Shown here: piece by piece, positions 20,654 through 29,099 of the stretch
How the letters are laid out: each line of letters begins with the position of its first letter
Numbering within the stretch: position 1 is the stretch's first letter
DNA from: Stenotrophomonas sp. ZAC14D1_NAIMI4_1
Lineage (GTDB): Bacteria; Pseudomonadota; Gammaproteobacteria; Xanthomonadales; Xanthomonadaceae
Assembly: GCF_003086775.1 (NCBI RefSeq)
Contig: NZ_CP026001.1
Coordinates: 3,373,233-3,437,232, forward strand
Reading direction: 5' to 3'
DNA: 64,000 bases
The notes under the pieces: generated by a model
Database searches by the model: none
Seen by the model: only the letters and a program-made list of their open reading frames with translations
Told to the model about the DNA's origin: nothing
Made by a program: the position numbers and the translations under genes

Positions 20654-21444
20654 CTGCCGGGCCCGGGCGCGGCGGCCGGCGCAGGCGCCGCCACGGTAAC
20701 GGCCTGCAGCGTGCGCACCGCCGCGATCGGAATCGCCTCGGCACGCCGCTGTTGCGGCCACCAGACAAACAGGAACGCGCTGCTGGAACCCAGCAGGCGC
20801 GCAGTGCCCGGCAATGGCGCGCGATCACCATTCAACTGCAGGCGGATCACTTCGCCGCTGCCCGCGTTGCGGATCTGCTCACCGCGCACGGTCACGTAGT
20901 TCGCCGCGCCAAGCGCCATGAAGGCGGCCACGGCCAGGGTCATCGCTGTCAGCGGACGCAGGCCGACGCCCTCCCAGCTGGTCAGTGCCGAGCGCGCCAG
21001 CACTGCCCGCCAGGCCCAGTTGCGCGCGCGCAGCTGTTCCAGCTTGGCGGCATTGCGCATGCGCAGCGTTTCCGGCCAGCTCACCACCAGGACCAGCAGC
21101 ACGCCTGCGGCCAGCAGCAGCACGTACGCCGGATCGCGGATGCCGGCCACCAGGAAATCGCTGGGCTGCAGGTAATCCAGGATCGACAGCTTGAAGCCGC
21201 GGTAGAACCAGAAGCTGCACCACAGGCCCAGCAGCGAGACCAGCAGGTAGGCCACGGTCACCAGCAGCGCCGGCTCGCGGCGCATGCGGCGCAGCGCCTG
21301 CATCACCGCCGAATCATCATCCCCACGGGCCAGCGGCAGCATCGACCAGTCGGTCGGCACCTCGGGCGAAGGCATGTCGGGCGCAGCCATGCCCTGCATC
21401 CGTGGCACGTCGCCGTAGGCGCCTTCGGTTTCGTTGCTGTCCAT
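20650..21444 (-). CDS. Hypothetical membrane protein, 264 aa
   Basis: No family recognised. An acidic, Pro/Met-rich N-terminal cytoplasmic segment (about 1-55) is followed by hydrophobic helices near 58-80, 105-128 and 165-185. A C-terminal ~75-residue domain (YVTVRGEQIRNAGSGEVIRL...LGSSSAFLFVWWPQQRRAEAIPIAAV) looks like a small beta-rich periplasmic or cytoplasmic module, and the tail is Ala/Pro-rich. A strong GGAGGAGG precedes ATG 21444. The gene is followed by and overlaps the hydrolase gene. Confidence 0.75.
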   Translation of the reverse strand: MDSNETEGAYGDVPRMQGMAAPDMPSPEVPTDWSMLPLARGDDDSAVMQALRRMRREPALLVTVAYLLVSLLGLWCSFWFYRGFKLSILDYLQPSDFLVAGIRDPAYVLLLAAGVLLVLVVSWPETLRMRNAAKLEQLRARNWAWRAVLARSALTSWEGVGLRPLTAMTLAVAAFMALGAANYVTVRGEQIRNAGSGEVIRLQLNGDRAPLPGTARLLGSSSAFLFVWWPQQRRAEAIPIAAVRTLQAVTVAAPAPAAAPGPGS

Positions 21445-21504
21445 GCCTCCTCCCCCGGCTCCAAGCGAGCACCCCAGCGAGCATCGCCGAAAAAGGGGCC
21501 GCGC

Positions 21505-21532
21505 GGTAGAGTCGAGCAAGCTCGACTCTACC
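21505..21532. repeat. SMAG-type palindrome, both ends GTAG/CTAC
   Basis: GGTAGAGTCGAG-CAAG-CTCGACTCTACC, a perfect 12-bp hairpin between the chemoreceptor stop and the start of the 264-residue membrane protein. May also act as a terminator for the chemoreceptor gene. Confidence 0.85.
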
Positions 21533-21542
21533 GGCGGAGCGG

Positions 21543-23669
21543 TCAGGCCGCGCGCGCCACCACGGCGCGGGCCGGGCTGCCCTGCTCGATCTGGAACACC
21601 GACACCGAGGTGGTCAGTGCGTTGGCCTGCTCTTCCAGCGCGCGGCTGGCCGCGGTGGCTTCTTCCACCAGGGCCGCGTTCTGCTGGGTCACCTGGTCCA
21701 TCTGCACCACCACCTGGTTGACCTGCTCGATGCCGGCCGCCTGTTCCTTGCTGGCCGCAGCGATGTCGCTCATCAGCTGGTTGGTGCGCGAACTGGCGTG
21801 GGCCAGGCGGGCGATCGCCGCCTCGGACTGTACGGTTACGGCCAGGCCGCTCTGCACCTTGGCGGCAGCATCCTCGATCAGCTCCTTGATCTCCTTGGCA
21901 GCGACGCCGGCGCGCTGCGCCAGGGTGCGCACTTCGCTGGCGACCACGGCGAAGCCACGGCCCTGCTCACCGGCACGTGCCGCTTCGACGGCGGCGTTCA
22001 GCGCCAGGATGTTGGTCTGGAACGCGATGCCGTCGATCACCGTGGAAATTTCCGAGATGCGTGCCGAGGACTGGTCGATCTCGCCCATCACCGTTGCCAT
22101 CTGCGCCATGGCCTGTTCGGTTTCGCGCACGGCAGCACCGGCCGCATGGGCTTCGCTGTCCGCCTGGCGGGCCAGCTCGGCGTTCTGGCGCACGGTGGAG
22201 GTCAGTTCCTCCATCGATGCAGCGGCCTCTTCCAGGTTCGCCGCCTGCTGTTCGGTACGGCGCGAGAGATCGCTGTTGCCCGCGGCCAGTTCCTGCGCCG
22301 CATTGTTGATGCTGTCGGCCGCCACCTGGATGCCGCGGACGATGCCGGTCAGCTGCGTGGTGGTCGTGTTGGCATCGTCGCGCATGCGGGCGAAGACACC
22401 TTCGTACTCACCTTCCATGCGCGCGGTCAGGTTGCCGTGCGAAATCGCGCGCAGCACGTCGGACACGTCGGCGATGCTGGCCTGCGAGCTGGCCATCATG
22501 GCATTGAGGTGTTCGACCATCGCGCGGTACTGGAACTGGAACGCCTCGGCATCGCCGCGCACGCTGAAATCTCCCGCGCCGGCGGCCCGGGCCAGCGTGT
22601 CGATCTGCGCGCTGATCGCCATCAGGCTCTGCTTCACGGCGGCCAGGGTGCGGGTGAACGCGCCCTTCTCGCCCGGGTACTGCGGCAGGTCACGGCTGAG
22701 GTCACCGATCGCGTAGCGCTGCATGACCTCAGCCATCAGCAGTTCCACCTGCACATGCGATTCCACCAGGCTGTTGGTGGCCTGCACCATGCGGCCGAAA
22801 TCGCCGGGGAAGGCGCGGGCATCCATGCGGTAGCCGATGGCACCGGCCTCGTGCTGTTCGGCCATCTGCAGCTGCGCGCCGATGGCGGCCTGCACGCTCT
22901 GCCGCACGCTGCCCATGGCCTCGCCCAGCTGGGTCAGTTCATCGCGGCCACCCAGATGGAAGGACTGGTCCAGCTCGCCCTTCGAGAGCTGCTGCGCCAG
23001 CTGCACCGCGCGCGCCAGCGGGCCGGTCATGCTGCGCCCGATCATCACCGAAGCGGCGATGCCGACCAGCAGCGCCACGCCACCCAGCACCAGCAGCTGC
23101 AGCAGGCTGCGCTCGCCGAGGCGGATCGCTTCGGCCGCCGCTTCGCGGCTCTCCTTTTCCTCGAAGGCCACGCCATCCGCCAGCGCCTTGTTCCAGCCGT
23201 TGGCCGCCTCCTGCACCGGGCCCAGGGTCAGCGCGACCGCGCCGGGGAAATCCCCCTGTTCCATCAATTCGCTGGTCTGCTTGTTGAGCGGGCGCGCGAT
23301 GGCACGCTTGGCCGCGATGGCCTCGCCCATCGCCCTGCCCTCGGCATCGCCGGGCAGCGCCTGGTAGGCGGTCCAGCTCGCCTCGTAGCGCGCGACCAGG
23401 TCGGCGATGCGCTTCTCGTCGGCGTCGCGTGCGTCACCCTGGCGGATCAGCATTTCGCGGCGCACGACCATCATCTGGTTGTTGGCATCGAGCATCTCCG
23501 ACAGCAGCCGCACCTTGGCCACGCTGACGTCGACCACCTGCTGCATCGCGCGCTTCTGCACGGCGGTGGCGGTGGCGCCGGTGGCGACCACGGCAGCCAC
23601 CAGCAGCAGCAACAGGCCAAAGCCAAGGCCAAGGCGCCAGGCAACCCTGACGTTCCTCAAGTAGTTCAT
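21543..23669 (-). CDS. Methyl-accepting chemotaxis protein
   Basis: A 708-residue transmembrane chemoreceptor. TM1 is at about 12-34, followed by a ~150-residue periplasmic four-helix-bundle ligand domain, TM2 at about 185-205 and HAMP. At least one more HAMP-like helical repeat follows ([21 protein letters not shown] and [21 protein letters not shown]), then the signalling hairpin with the conserved tip [19 protein letters not shown] and [21 protein letters not shown]. There is no CheR/CheB-binding pentapeptide at the C-terminus (it ends VVARAA). ATG 23669 is preferred over TTG 23681. No chemotaxis operon is adjacent. Confidence 0.93.
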   Translation of the reverse strand: MNYLRNVRVAWRLGLGFGLLLLLVAAVVATGATATAVQKRAMQQVVDVSVAKVRLLSEMLDANNQMMVVRREMLIRQGDARDADEKRIADLVARYEASWTAYQALPGDAEGRAMGEAIAAKRAIARPLNKQTSELMEQGDFPGAVALTLGPVQEAANGWNKALADGVAFEEKESREAAAEAIRLGERSLLQLLVLGGVALLVGIAASVMIGRSMTGPLARAVQLAQQLSKGELDQSFHLGGRDELTQLGEAMGSVRQSVQAAIGAQLQMAEQHEAGAIGYRMDARAFPGDFGRMVQATNSLVESHVQVELLMAEVMQRYAIGDLSRDLPQYPGEKGAFTRTLAAVKQSLMAISAQIDTLARAAGAGDFSVRGDAEAFQFQYRAMVEHLNAMMASSQASIADVSDVLRAISHGNLTARMEGEYEGVFARMRDDANTTTTQLTGIVRGIQVAADSINNAAQELAAGNSDLSRRTEQQAANLEEAAASMEELTSTVRQNAELARQADSEAHAAGAAVRETEQAMAQMATVMGEIDQSSARISEISTVIDGIAFQTNILALNAAVEAARAGEQGRGFAVVASEVRTLAQRAGVAAKEIKELIEDAAAKVQSGLAVTVQSEAAIARLAHASSRTNQLMSDIAAASKEQAAGIEQVNQVVVQMDQVTQQNAALVEEATAASRALEEQANALTTSVSVFQIEQGSPARAVVARAA

Positions 23670-23736
23670 GGGGGTATCCAAACGGGGGGGATGTGCCCTT
23701 ATCGGCGCGCCGCCCGCTGGCCTTGACCGTGCAACC

Positions 23737-23760
23737 GTGAACGCTTCGGTGGGCGTTCAC
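23737..23760. terminator. 8-bp hairpin downstream of the MerR gene
   Basis: GTGAACGC-N8-GCGTTCAC, 9 nt past the MerR-type gene stop on the minus strand. It has no T-tract, so it could be a weak terminator or a protein site. Confidence 0.35.
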
Positions 23761-23769
23761 GTTGGCCGT

Positions 23770-24135
23770 TCAGCCGGATGCCTGTTGCGGTTGCAGCGGA
23801 CAGGCGCTGGCCAGGCGGGTGGCCAGGTCCTGGCGCAGTGCGCTGAGCGCGGCGATGCGCGCGTCGATGTCGGCCAGTTTTTCCTGCAGGGCGGCCGCCA
23901 GCAGCGGGCCGGCATCGGCCTGTTCCCACAGCCTGGGCAGGCGCTGGCCGATCTCGGCCAGGGTGAAACCGAGCTGCTGGGCCGTGCAGATGTAGTGCAC
24001 CAGCATCGCCGTTTCGTCCGGGTAATCGCGGTAGCCATTGGCCCGGCGCCGCGCGCCGATCAGGCCCTGCTTCTCGTAGAAACGCAGGGCTTCGCGCGAG
24101 AGGCCGCAGGCCTGGGCCAGTTCTCCAATCTGCAT
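23770..24135 (-). CDS. MerR-family transcriptional regulator
   Basis: A 121-residue protein with an N-terminal winged helix-turn-helix MQIGELAQACGLSREALRFYEKQGLI, the RRRANGYRDYP wing, a dimerisation helix (about 80-115) and a short C-terminus. The usual conserved metal-binding cysteines of MerR/CueR are absent (a single Cys in SACPLQ), so a metal sensor is unlikely; it resembles the small SoxR-unlike, organic-effector or orphan subgroup. It is divergent from a small membrane-protein gene, and the dyad between them is a good operator candidate. Confidence 0.88.
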   Translation of the reverse strand: MQIGELAQACGLSREALRFYEKQGLIGARRRANGYRDYPDETAMLVHYICTAQQLGFTLAEIGQRLPRLWEQADAGPLLAAALQEKLADIDARIAALSALRQDLATRLASACPLQPQQASG

Positions 24136-24153
24136 GGGGGCTCCAGAAAACGC

Positions 24154-24184
24154 TTGACCCTGAAGTTTACTTCAGCCCTGACAG
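24154..24184 (+). promoter_or_regulatory. MerR-type promoter/operator candidate
   Basis: TTGACC (-35 like) at 24154-24159 followed by the dyad CTGAAG-TTTA-CTTCAG at 24160-24175. A degenerate -10 follows with about 19-bp spacing. MerR regulators bind a dyad placed inside such an over-long spacer. The promoter faces the 134-residue membrane protein. Confidence 0.6.
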
Positions 24185-24214
24185 TACGCCCTCTTTCTCC
24201 TGTTGAAGGCGTCC

Positions 24215-24619
24215 ATGCTCACCTCCCGTTACCTCCGCATCGTCCGCGCCAGCGCCTTCTACGACCTGGTGGTCACCCTGCCCTTCGCCCTGCCCTGGAC
24301 GTTCGCTCCGCTGCACGCGGCGATGGCTGCGCTGGCCGATGCCTGGCAGCTGCCTGGCCAGGTACCGGCGCTGGACCCGCTGCACATGCTGCTGGCCAAC
24401 CTGCTCGGCTCGGTGGTGGTGATATGGTCGCTGGCCCGCGTGCTTGCCCCCAGCGTGCTGCTGGGCCGCCTCGATGCCGCCGCACGCGGGCTGTTCGCGC
24501 TGTGGCAGGTGTATGCGGTGCTGCACGGTGCCAGCGCGATCCTGCTGCTGTTCACCGTCGCCGAGATCGTCTTCGGCGTGCTGCAGAGCTGGCGCATCCA
24601 CGATCCACCCGCGCGTTGA
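24215..24619 (+). CDS. Small integral membrane protein, 134 aa
   Basis: No named family recognised. Four hydrophobic helices at about 12-35, 58-80, 85-105 and 108-128 and almost no extramembrane sequence. It contains FYDLVVTLPFALPWTF near the N-terminus and VLHGASAILLLFTVAEIVFG near the C-terminus. It is divergent from the MerR regulator and preceded by the predicted MerR-type promoter, so it is probably that regulator's target. ATG 24215 is chosen; TTG 24203 is in frame upstream. Followed by about 95 bp of non-coding sequence. Confidence 0.75.
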   Translation: MLTSRYLRIVRASAFYDLVVTLPFALPWTFAPLHAAMAALADAWQLPGQVPALDPLHMLLANLLGSVVVIWSLARVLAPSVLLGRLDAAARGLFALWQVYAVLHGASAILLLFTVAEIVFGVLQSWRIHDPPAR

Positions 24620-24713
24620 GCGCTCATCTGCGGCTCAGCAACACGCCCGTGTTTTCACGCGGGCTGGTCGCGGGGTGCAGGCATGGTGGGGGCACGTTCT
24701 GCAGGAGCTTCCC

Positions 24714-25670
24714 ATGCGTTCACCCCGTGTTGCCGTGCTTGCGCTGTCGCTGCTGGTTTCCCCTGCATTCGCGCAGGCCCCGCCGGCCAACCTGCCCGCG
24801 CCCATCGCCGAGCGTGCGGGACCGGACATCGCCGCACGCTCGCCGCTGCACGCACAGGTACTGCTGGACCGCGCCAATTTCTCGCCCGGCCAGATCGATG
24901 GCGAGGTGGGCAGCAACCAGCGCCGCGCGGTGTCCGGCTTCCAGGCCGCACACGGGCTGACCGTCACCGGCGAACTGGACGATGCAACCTGGAACGCGCT
25001 GCAGGCCGATGCCAACGCGCCGCTGGCCAGTTACACGCTGACCGCCGAGGACGTGGCCGGTCCGTTCCAGCCGGTTCCGAAGGGACCGGCCGCACAGGCC
25101 AAGCTGAAAGCGCTGGGCTACGGCAGCGTGGAAGAGTCGCTGGGCGAGCGCTTCCATGCCTCGCCCGAGCTGCTGAAGGCACTCAACCCCGGCGTCGACC
25201 TGGGCAAGGCCGGCAGCCGCATCCAGGTGCCCAACATCGCCCCGGCACCGCTGCCGAAGGCGGCCAAGGTGGTGGTCGACAAATCCGATTCCACCCTGCA
25301 ACTGCTCGATGCGGCGGGCAAGGTCATCGCGCAGGTGCCGGTGTCCTCGGGCAGCCAGCACGATCCGCTGCCGATCGGTGAATGGAAGATCCTCGGCGTG
25401 TACCGCGACCCGCCCTTCCACTACAACCCGAAGCTGTTCTGGGATGCGCGCAAGGGCGAGAAAAAAGCGACGCTGCCGCCGGGCCCGAACAACCCGGTCG
25501 GGCGCGTCTGGATCGATCTGTCCAAGCCGCATTACGGCCTGCACGGCACGCCCGAGCCCGGCCATGTGGGCAAGACCGAATCGCATGGCTGCGTGCGCAT
25601 GACCAACTGGGATGCGCTGCGCGTGGCCGATGCGCTGGATACCTCGGTACCCGTGGTGATGCAGGAGTAA
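24714..25670 (+). CDS. L,D-transpeptidase (YkuD) with peptidoglycan-binding domain
   Basis: A 318-residue exported protein. It has a signal peptide cleaved after SPAFA (about 20), a PG_binding_1 domain (about 40-100: QVLLDRANFSPGQIDGEVGSNQRRAV..), then a YkuD catalytic domain (about 185-318) with the diagnostic TESHGCVRMTNWDA, in which Cys is the nucleophile, and HYGLHGTPEPG upstream. Such enzymes make 3-3 cross-links in murein or attach lipoproteins to it. ATG 24714 follows GCAGGAG. Four bases after its stop begins a murein endopeptidase-like gene, forming a peptidoglycan remodelling pair. Confidence 0.93.
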   Translation: MRSPRVAVLALSLLVSPAFAQAPPANLPAPIAERAGPDIAARSPLHAQVLLDRANFSPGQIDGEVGSNQRRAVSGFQAAHGLTVTGELDDATWNALQADANAPLASYTLTAEDVAGPFQPVPKGPAAQAKLKALGYGSVEESLGERFHASPELLKALNPGVDLGKAGSRIQVPNIAPAPLPKAAKVVVDKSDSTLQLLDAAGKVIAQVPVSSGSQHDPLPIGEWKILGVYRDPPFHYNPKLFWDARKGEKKATLPPGPNNPVGRVWIDLSKPHYGLHGTPEPGHVGKTESHGCVRMTNWDALRVADALDTSVPVVMQE

Positions 25671-25674
25671 GCCG

Positions 25675-26322
25675 ATGCGTCTTTCGCAGCTGATCGTACT
25701 GGGCGTGCTGCTGGGCCTGGGTGCAGGCTGGTGGCTGCGCCGCGATGCGGGTGAGCCGGTAGCGGTTGCCCTGCCTGCAACGCCACCCGCAGCCGTGACG
25801 GCGGCGCCGGTGAAGCCGGCGGCGCCCGCGCGCGTGGATGCTGCGGCTCCAGCACTCACGCTGGCCTCTCCCGGTGCGGATGCGCCCGCAGGCCTGCTGC
25901 TGCCCGTGCAGGGCATCCAGCCATCGCAGCTGCGCGACACTTTCACCGATGCACGCAGCGAGGGGCGCGTGCACGATGCCATCGACATCATGGCCGACGC
26001 CGGGACGCCGGTGCTGGCGGTGGCCGATGGCACGGTGGAAAAGCTGTTCGACAGCGAACGCGGTGGCCTGACGATCTACCAGTTCGAGCCCAGCGGACGC
26101 TGGTGCTACTACTACGCGCATCTGCAGCGCTACGCCGATGGCCTGGCGGAAAAGCAGGTGATCAAGCGTGGTGAAGTGATCGGCTACGTCGGCAGCACCG
26201 GCAATGCCAGCGCCGAGGCCCCGCACCTGCATTTCGAGGTGCACGTGCTGGGCCCGGAGAAGCAATGGTGGAAGGGCGAATCGATCAACCCTTACCCGTT
26301 GCTGCAGGCGGCTGGCCGCTGA
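25675..26322 (+). CDS. M23 (LytM) family metallopeptidase
   Basis: A 215-residue membrane-anchored or exported protein. An N-terminal hydrophobic helix (about 4-20) ends in WWLRRD with no lipobox, followed by a Pro/Ala-rich linker. The LytM domain has both zinc signatures, HDAIDIMAD (HxxxxD-type) and HLHFEVH (HxH). The catalytic residues appear intact, so it is probably an active D,D-endopeptidase cutting murein cross-bridges, rather than a degenerate EnvC/NlpD activator. The start at ATG 25675 is 4 nt after the L,D-transpeptidase stop, a clear two-gene operon. Confidence 0.92.
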   Translation: MRLSQLIVLGVLLGLGAGWWLRRDAGEPVAVALPATPPAAVTAAPVKPAAPARVDAAAPALTLASPGADAPAGLLLPVQGIQPSQLRDTFTDARSEGRVHDAIDIMADAGTPVLAVADGTVEKLFDSERGGLTIYQFEPSGRWCYYYAHLQRYADGLAEKQVIKRGEVIGYVGSTGNASAEAPHLHFEVHVLGPEKQWWKGESINPYPLLQAAGR

Positions 26323-26326
26323 GGCT

Positions 26327-26752
26327 TCAGCCGGCTGCGCTGCGTGCGGCGCGCAGGCCGGCCTGCAGCGTGTTCACTTCGGCCATCCATTCGTCCAGCG
26401 AATCGGCCTCGTCCCACAACTCGCGCAACTCACTGTCTTCGGCCGTCACCTGCTGTACGGCGCGTTCGGCCAGTGCCAGCAGCGCGGCGGTCGGGCGCTG
26501 TGGATTGGCCTTCATCCACGCCTGCAGGTCTTCCTCTTCGGCGATCGCCGGCGAGGGATTGCCCAGCAGCGCCAGGATCACTTCCGCTGCGGCCAGGGCC
26601 TTGCTGCCATCGCCGGCGTCCAGGTCTTCGTCAGTCTCGGCAGCCGTGCGCAGCGCGTCTTCCAGCAGTGAAAGATCCGTGCTTTCGCGCAGGTCGCAGA
26701 CCAGATCGCAGGCGTCATCGTTTTCGAATGTACCGCTGCCCCATGCACCCAT
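26327..26752 (-). CDS. DUF4259-family protein
   Basis: 141 residues beginning MGAWGSGTFENDDACDLV, the signature opening of DUF4259. It is acidic and helical throughout and ends with RSAAG. Family members are small cytoplasmic proteins of unknown role scattered through bacteria, often in accessory positions. ATG 26752 is the family start. It is convergent with the M23 peptidase gene (4-nt gap). Confidence 0.85.
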   Translation of the reverse strand: MGAWGSGTFENDDACDLVCDLRESTDLSLLEDALRTAAETDEDLDAGDGSKALAAAEVILALLGNPSPAIAEEEDLQAWMKANPQRPTAALLALAERAVQQVTAEDSELRELWDEADSLDEWMAEVNTLQAGLRAARSAAG

Positions 26753-26855
26753 GATGTTGCTCCTTCCTTGATTGATGTCCTGCCACGCGCGGACCGCGAG
26801 GCGCGACGCAGAAGCATGCGGCACGGCTGCGGATCCTGGCAACCCACCGGCGCGC

Positions 26856-27263
26856 TCAGAGACCGCAGGCCACCCGCACCGCTTCACAGGCGGCGATGAG
26901 GTCTTCCACCAGGCGCCCGCTGACATCCAGTTCGCCCTCGTACTCAGCGATGTTGCGCTGCTGGTGGCATTTGTCGAGCACCCGCCATACCTCCGGGCCG
27001 ACGCCCAGCGTGTGCTTGAGCGACTGGAACACGATGTAGCGGTTGCTGGGCCGGAACCCCTGCGCACGAAGCGCTGCCAGGCTCAATGCGTGGGCGGCGT
27101 TGTAGGCCAGGTCGAAGCGGCTTTCCAGCGAAAGCGTCGCATTGCGTGCGTCACGCAACCGCGCCAGGCCCGAGCGCTGCAGGCCTTCGATCTCGCGCGG
27201 ATCCGGCGGCTCGGCGCTGAGCGGTTTACCCGGCCCGACCAGGTTCTGCAATGGCGAGGTCAT
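26856..27263 (-). CDS. HEPN-domain protein, partner of MNT nucleotidyltransferase
   Basis: A 135-residue all-helical protein. The segment SLESRFDLAYNAAHALSLAALRAQGF is the usual start of HEPN proteins coded beside minimal nucleotidyltransferases. The candidate catalytic motif is R103-N104-IAEY (HEPN RNases use R-polar-X3-H; Tyr replaces His here). HEPN proteins of this type are RNase toxins or substrates for AMPylation by the MNT partner. ATG 27263 has GGAGGA directly upstream and lies inside the MNT gene, giving a 38-nt overlap and translational coupling. Confidence 0.8.
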   Translation of the reverse strand: MTSPLQNLVGPGKPLSAEPPDPREIEGLQRSGLARLRDARNATLSLESRFDLAYNAAHALSLAALRAQGFRPSNRYIVFQSLKHTLGVGPEVWRVLDKCHQQRNIAEYEGELDVSGRLVEDLIAACEAVRVACGL

Positions 27264-27870
27264 CCATTCCTCCAATCACCCACAGCTTGGGTTGTTCCAG
27301 TACACGCTGCAGGAAGGCATTGCCCTTGTGCAGGCGATCGTTCAATTCGTCGTGCGTGTACAGCGTCGGGTTCACCGGCCGTCCCAGGCGATCTTCCAGC
27401 GGATCGAGCACGGCCATCAGTTCAGCATAGCCCAGCGTATCGGAGACCAGCATCAGGTCGATGTCGCTGTGCGCGCTGTCGGTGCGCTTGGCCACCGAGC
27501 CGAAGACGAAGGCCGCGGCAATCTGGTCCTGCAGCGGCTGCAGTGCGTCGCGCAGCGGCTGTGCCAGGCCGATGGTCTTGTGCACCAGCGCCACCAGTTC
27601 GGCGTGGATCGGCGAGCCCGCAAACGCGCGATAGCGCTTCTGGTTGCCGACCTTGCGCTGCTCCACCAGGCCACTGGCGACCAGCTTGGCCACTTCGCGC
27701 TGCACGGCGCCGGAACCGGCACCGCTGCCACTGATCAGCTCGGAAATGCTGAAATCACGGCGGTCCTGCCCGAACAGCAGGGCCAGCACCCGTTGCTGGG
27801 TCTGGGTGAACAGCGCGTCGGCCAGGCCGATGGGGCCTGTGGAAGTCGAGGGGGCGGCGTGGTTACCCAT
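27226..27870 (-). CDS. HTH-MNT nucleotidyltransferase (antitoxin-like)
   Basis: About 214 residues. An N-terminal winged helix-turn-helix (about 15-85: LADALFTQTQQRVLALLFGQ...SISELISGSGAGSGAVQREVAKLVASGLVEQRKVGNQKRY) precedes a minimal nucleotidyltransferase domain with GSVAKRT (124-130) and the catalytic pair D136/D138 in SDIDLM. In HEPN/MNT modules the nucleotidyltransferase neutralises the HEPN RNase, by AMPylation in studied cases. The HTH predicts autoregulation. Several in-frame ATGs exist (27870, 27879, 27891, 27900) because the operator sequence itself contains ATG; 27870 is taken as the conservative start. Confidence 0.82.
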   Translation of the reverse strand: MGNHAAPSTSTGPIGLADALFTQTQQRVLALLFGQDRRDFSISELISGSGAGSGAVQREVAKLVASGLVEQRKVGNQKRYRAFAGSPIHAELVALVHKTIGLAQPLRDALQPLQDQIAAAFVFGSVAKRTDSAHSDIDLMLVSDTLGYAELMAVLDPLEDRLGRPVNPTLYTHDELNDRLHKGNAFLQRVLEQPKLWVIGGMDDLAIAEPGRAG

Positions 27871-27900
27871 ATTGGGCATTATTATGCCCATATTGGGCAT
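27864..27900. promoter_or_regulatory. Doubled palindromic operator of the HEPN/MNT unit
   Basis: Two copies of an ATGCCCA-TAT-TGGGCAT dyad, at 27884-27900 (complete) and 27864-27879 (first bases altered), 20 bp apart centre to centre. They overlap the possible start codons of the MNT gene. Spacing of about two helical turns suits cooperative binding by the encoded HTH. Confidence 0.7.
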
Positions 27901-27924
27901 TTGGCAAGCACGTTGCCTGCCCAG

Positions 27925-27945
27925 CCCGGCAAGGCCCGGCGCTAC
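27925..27945 (-). repeat. SMAG remnant whose CTAC provides a stop codon
   Basis: CCCGGC-AAG-GCCCGGCG-CTAC; on the minus strand this reads GTAG plus a degenerate stem. The TAG is the stop codon of the 214-residue membrane protein at 27942-28586. Confidence 0.65.
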
Positions 27946-28586
27946 CGGGTGCTGTTGCGCCGTTGCCAGCGCCGCAGCGCGATGCTGGCGACCGCCAGCC
28001 CGCCAGCGGCAATCAGTAAAAGCAGCGCCACCGGCTGCCAGAAGAAGAACGGCCACAGCCAGAGGTAGTCGAGGTCGGTCAGCTTCAACACGTCCATCGG
28101 CGGCAGCAGTTCCACCGAGGCCGCTCGCCCGGCCAGCGCCGGGTCGACCTCCAGCACGGTCAGCCGCAGCCAGGAACGCCCGCGCGGCAGTGCGTCCCCC
28201 CGCCCATAGCCGAAGTACGAGGCGGCGAACCTGCTGGGCCCGACCGACTCCAGCGCTCGGGAAACATCCGGTCCGGGCGCAGCCGAGCGTGTCTTCGCGC
28301 GGAACTCGTTGCGATCGGTCGGGGTGTCCGCGCGCAGGCGCAGCTCCGGATCGATCGACGGATCGGCGCCGTCATCGGCGTAGCGCAGACGCAGCCGCAG
28401 CGGGTCGTCGATGAAACGGTAGACCGTGATCTCGGCCGTCGCGCCGGGCTGCAGCACCAGTGGCAGGGTCTGCGTGCGCGAGGCCAGGTGGTTGGCGGCC
28501 GCGCCCAGCACCAGCACGATGCAGGCCAGCGCCCACAGGCTCCACAGCAGCCACAGGGTCACCCGCGCGACCGTCTCGCCCTTCAT
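27942..28586 (-). CDS. Hypothetical membrane protein, 214 aa
   Basis: No family recognised. One N-terminal transmembrane helix (about 8-30), a ~140-residue presumably periplasmic domain (PLVLQPGATAEITVYRFIDDPLRLRLRYAD...FAASYFGYGRGDALPRGRSWLRLTVLEVDP) and a C-terminal helix (about 175-200) with basic end RRWQRRNSTR. The body looks like a beta-sandwich. ATG 28586 begins MKGETVARVTLWLLW. It is not obviously in an operon with its neighbours. Confidence 0.72.
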   Translation of the reverse strand: MKGETVARVTLWLLWSLWALACIVLVLGAAANHLASRTQTLPLVLQPGATAEITVYRFIDDPLRLRLRYADDGADPSIDPELRLRADTPTDRNEFRAKTRSAAPGPDVSRALESVGPSRFAASYFGYGRGDALPRGRSWLRLTVLEVDPALAGRAASVELLPPMDVLKLTDLDYLWLWPFFFWQPVALLLLIAAGGLAVASIALRRWQRRNSTR

Positions 28587-28742
28587 GCCGAACTCCCGGT
28601 CATTGCGCTGCATCCGTGCTGGCGTTGGCCACAACGTAACGCAGAACTGCGCGTGTCCATAGTGCCGGTGTTACGCAGCGCGTGAACCTACCCGGTACCT
28701 CGCCAGATGGCGAGGCTGGGCATCGCACATGCAGAACGGAGG

Positions 28743-29099
28743 TCAGGCCGGCCTGACTTCCCGGCACACCAGCTCGGCAAGTTCGCGGCAGGCGAAGAAC
28801 AAGCCTTCCACCACGCCCTCATCGAGGTGGCGGCGGGGCGTGGCCATGGTCTTGCAGCGGTTGGCCGCATGCAGCATCTCCGCCGCGGTGAGGATGGCCA
28901 CGGCCGCACGGTCGATCCGCGCCAGTGACTGGCGTCGGCCGTCGGACAGGTTTTCCTCCGGCCAGAGCATGCCATCAGAGCCTTCGCCATCACGGATGCG
29001 GGTGAGGCAGCCCTGGAAGGTGCTGAGATCGGAGGTGGGGTCTTCATCGTCGTTGACGGCATCAACAACATGGAGTGGCGGGTTCTTGCGAGTGGTCAT
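28743..29099 (-). CDS. Conserved hypothetical protein, 118 aa
   Basis: A small soluble acidic protein with an N-terminus MTTRKNPPLHVVDAVNDDEDP and a helical centre SLARIDRAAVAILTAAEMLHAANRCK. The C-terminal segment HLDEGVVEGLFFACRELAELV contains a single Cys. The length and helix pattern recall short regulatory or accessory proteins of Pseudomonas and Xanthomonas, but I cannot name a family. GC and codon use are normal. ATG 29099 is the only plausible start. Confidence 0.65.
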   Translation of the reverse strand: MTTRKNPPLHVVDAVNDDEDPTSDLSTFQGCLTRIRDGEGSDGMLWPEENLSDGRRQSLARIDRAAVAILTAAEMLHAANRCKTMATPRRHLDEGVVEGLFFACRELAELVCREVRPA

